Shown piece after piece: positions 63,139-64,000 of a stretch of DNA of 64,000 nt; the stretch's first letter is position 1, and every line of letters begins with the position of its first letter. Source of the stretch: Propionigenium maris DSM 9537 (GTDB lineage: Bacteria > Fusobacteriota > Fusobacteriia > Fusobacteriales > Fusobacteriaceae); the NCBI RefSeq assembly GCF_027925155.1, contig NZ_BSDY01000004.1, forward strand, positions 212,284-276,283, written 5' to 3'. The translations under genes were made by a program, and so were the position numbers. The notes below the pieces were generated by a model. The model was not told the origin of the DNA. It made no database searches and was given only the letters and a program-made list of their open reading frames with translations.

Positions 63139-64000
63139 ATGAGTTCTTTAAATAAACCCTTAAAACAAATTCTTTCAAAATACTTCTTTGATTATTGGAG
63201 ATACAATAACCATAAATTCCCAGCTTCTTTAAGAGATAATATTCTTCATAATATTAACCGTTTCCTTGAATGTGGAGACCCTAAAGTTGGGTATACGTCA
63301 TTTATCTGCTTAAAGTGTAAAACTATCCATAAAACGCCTTTTTCCTGTAAATCGCGTTTTTGTTCTTCATGCGGAAGAGCTTACTCTGAAGCCTGGGCGC
63401 ATAACCTTACTAATAATTTAATTAATTGTTCTCATAGACACGCTGTCTTCTCTTTACCTGCTGGATGGATTAGAAACTTCTTCTTCAAACGTAGGTATCT
63501 TCTTAAAGATTTAGCAGAAGCTTCGTACCTCGCGCTAAAGTACTCCTTTAATAAAATGGGAATTTCAACTTTTGGATCTATCTCTACAATACACACTTTC
63601 TCCAGAAAAATAGAGTGGAATCCTCATATCCATTCTTTAGTTACCTTTGGAGGGATAACTAAAAACAACCAATGGAAAGGTATTAAAAGCCTCCCTTGGC
63701 AAGTCCTAAGAAAATCATGGCAAAAGTGCGTCTTGGATATCATTGCTAAATATGCTAAGGATAATAATTCTCAACATCTAAAAAACAAGATTTCATTAGC
63801 CTATAAAAGGTATCCAAATGGCTTTTACGTTAATGCTAAATCTAAAGTTGGTAATTCTAAAACTATTGCAAAGTATATAGGTAGATATCTTGCGCGTCCT
63901 GCTGTTGCAGATTACCGAATCATCTTTTTTAACAGTAAAATTGTTAAATTTTGGTATCAAAACCCTGATTCTAAAAAGAAGCTTATCATCACCCTCACTA
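63139..64000 (+). mobile_element. IS91-family Y2 transposase, 5' part
   Basis: ATG 63139 opens a frame that runs off the window (287 codons). An N-terminal zinc-binding region has CLKC, then CKSRFCSSCG (residues 57-79). The HUH motif is HIHSLVTFGG (His163, His165). Two catalytic tyrosines lie in KYIGRYLARP (Tyr246, Tyr250). This is the rolling-circle transposase layout of IS91/IS801. The codon use is more AT-rich than that of the chromosome genes. No terminal inverted repeats are expected in this family. The right end is outside the window. Confidence 0.9.

Overview
This 64 kb window is a low-to-moderate GC bacterial chromosome segment with almost all genes on the minus strand. Arginine is nearly always AGA/AGG and isoleucine often ATA. 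It carries group-B-type [FeFe] hydrogenase, anaerobic CO dehydrogenase, NhaC, FeoAB, an intergenic glmS ribozyme and a UGA-containing gene that looks like a selenoprotein. These traits together suggest an anaerobic member of the Fusobacteriota (Propionigenium/Ilyobacter-like). That assignment is inference; no rRNA or tRNA gene is visible.

Layout. 1-3.4 kb: flavodoxin end and a feo ferrous-iron uptake operon. 3.5-8.1 kb: an M24 peptidase, two tandem TtcA-type PP-loop proteins and small genes. 8.1-16.5 kb: [FeFe] hydrogenase, an alpha/beta hydrolase, DUF1294, a PP-loop enzyme, then hemW-yggS-sepF-Gate protein. 17-19.2 kb: an AT-rich signalling patch (small ORF, GGDEF protein, Crp-like regulator). 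19.8-21.7 kb: adenine deaminase under an adenine riboswitch. 22-26.1 kb: CO dehydrogenase, CooF ferredoxin and NAD(P)H/FAD oxidoreductase beside an Rrf2 regulator that shares an operator-like sequence with cooS. 26.3-30.1 kb: pgm, then putP behind a possible attenuator with a leader peptide. 30.7-45 kb: housekeeping genes (gltX, prfB with its programmed frameshift, acpS, rlmA, tatD, MATE pump, hslO, rnr, yqeK). 44.4-47.8 kb: GerMN protein, amidase, yajC, dnaJ. 47.8-49.6 kb: a tight operon of GNAT, a TGA-interrupted O6-alkylguanine-DNA alkyltransferase and an aldose epimerase. 50-53 kb: small accessory genes separated by repeats. 53.6-57.2 kb: hrcA-grpE-dnaK with a perfect CIRCE. 58-62.3 kb: nhaC, a winged-helix regulator and glmS with its ribozyme. 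The right edge is the start of an IS91-type Y2 transposase.

Two observations stand out. First, about twenty copies of two intergenic repeat modules (called A and B here) sit between genes throughout the window. Module A, about 175 nt, has nested hairpins whose arms change together between copies, plus a likely pseudoknot; that pattern suggests a structure-conserved RNA or single-stranded DNA element. Modules A and B also occur joined as roughly 450 bp composites with inverted-repeat ends. Second, the alkyltransferase has TGA exactly at its catalytic Cys codon, an intact reading frame beyond it, and a SECIS-like hairpin at the right distance, so it is probably a selenoprotein with Sec as the alkyl acceptor.
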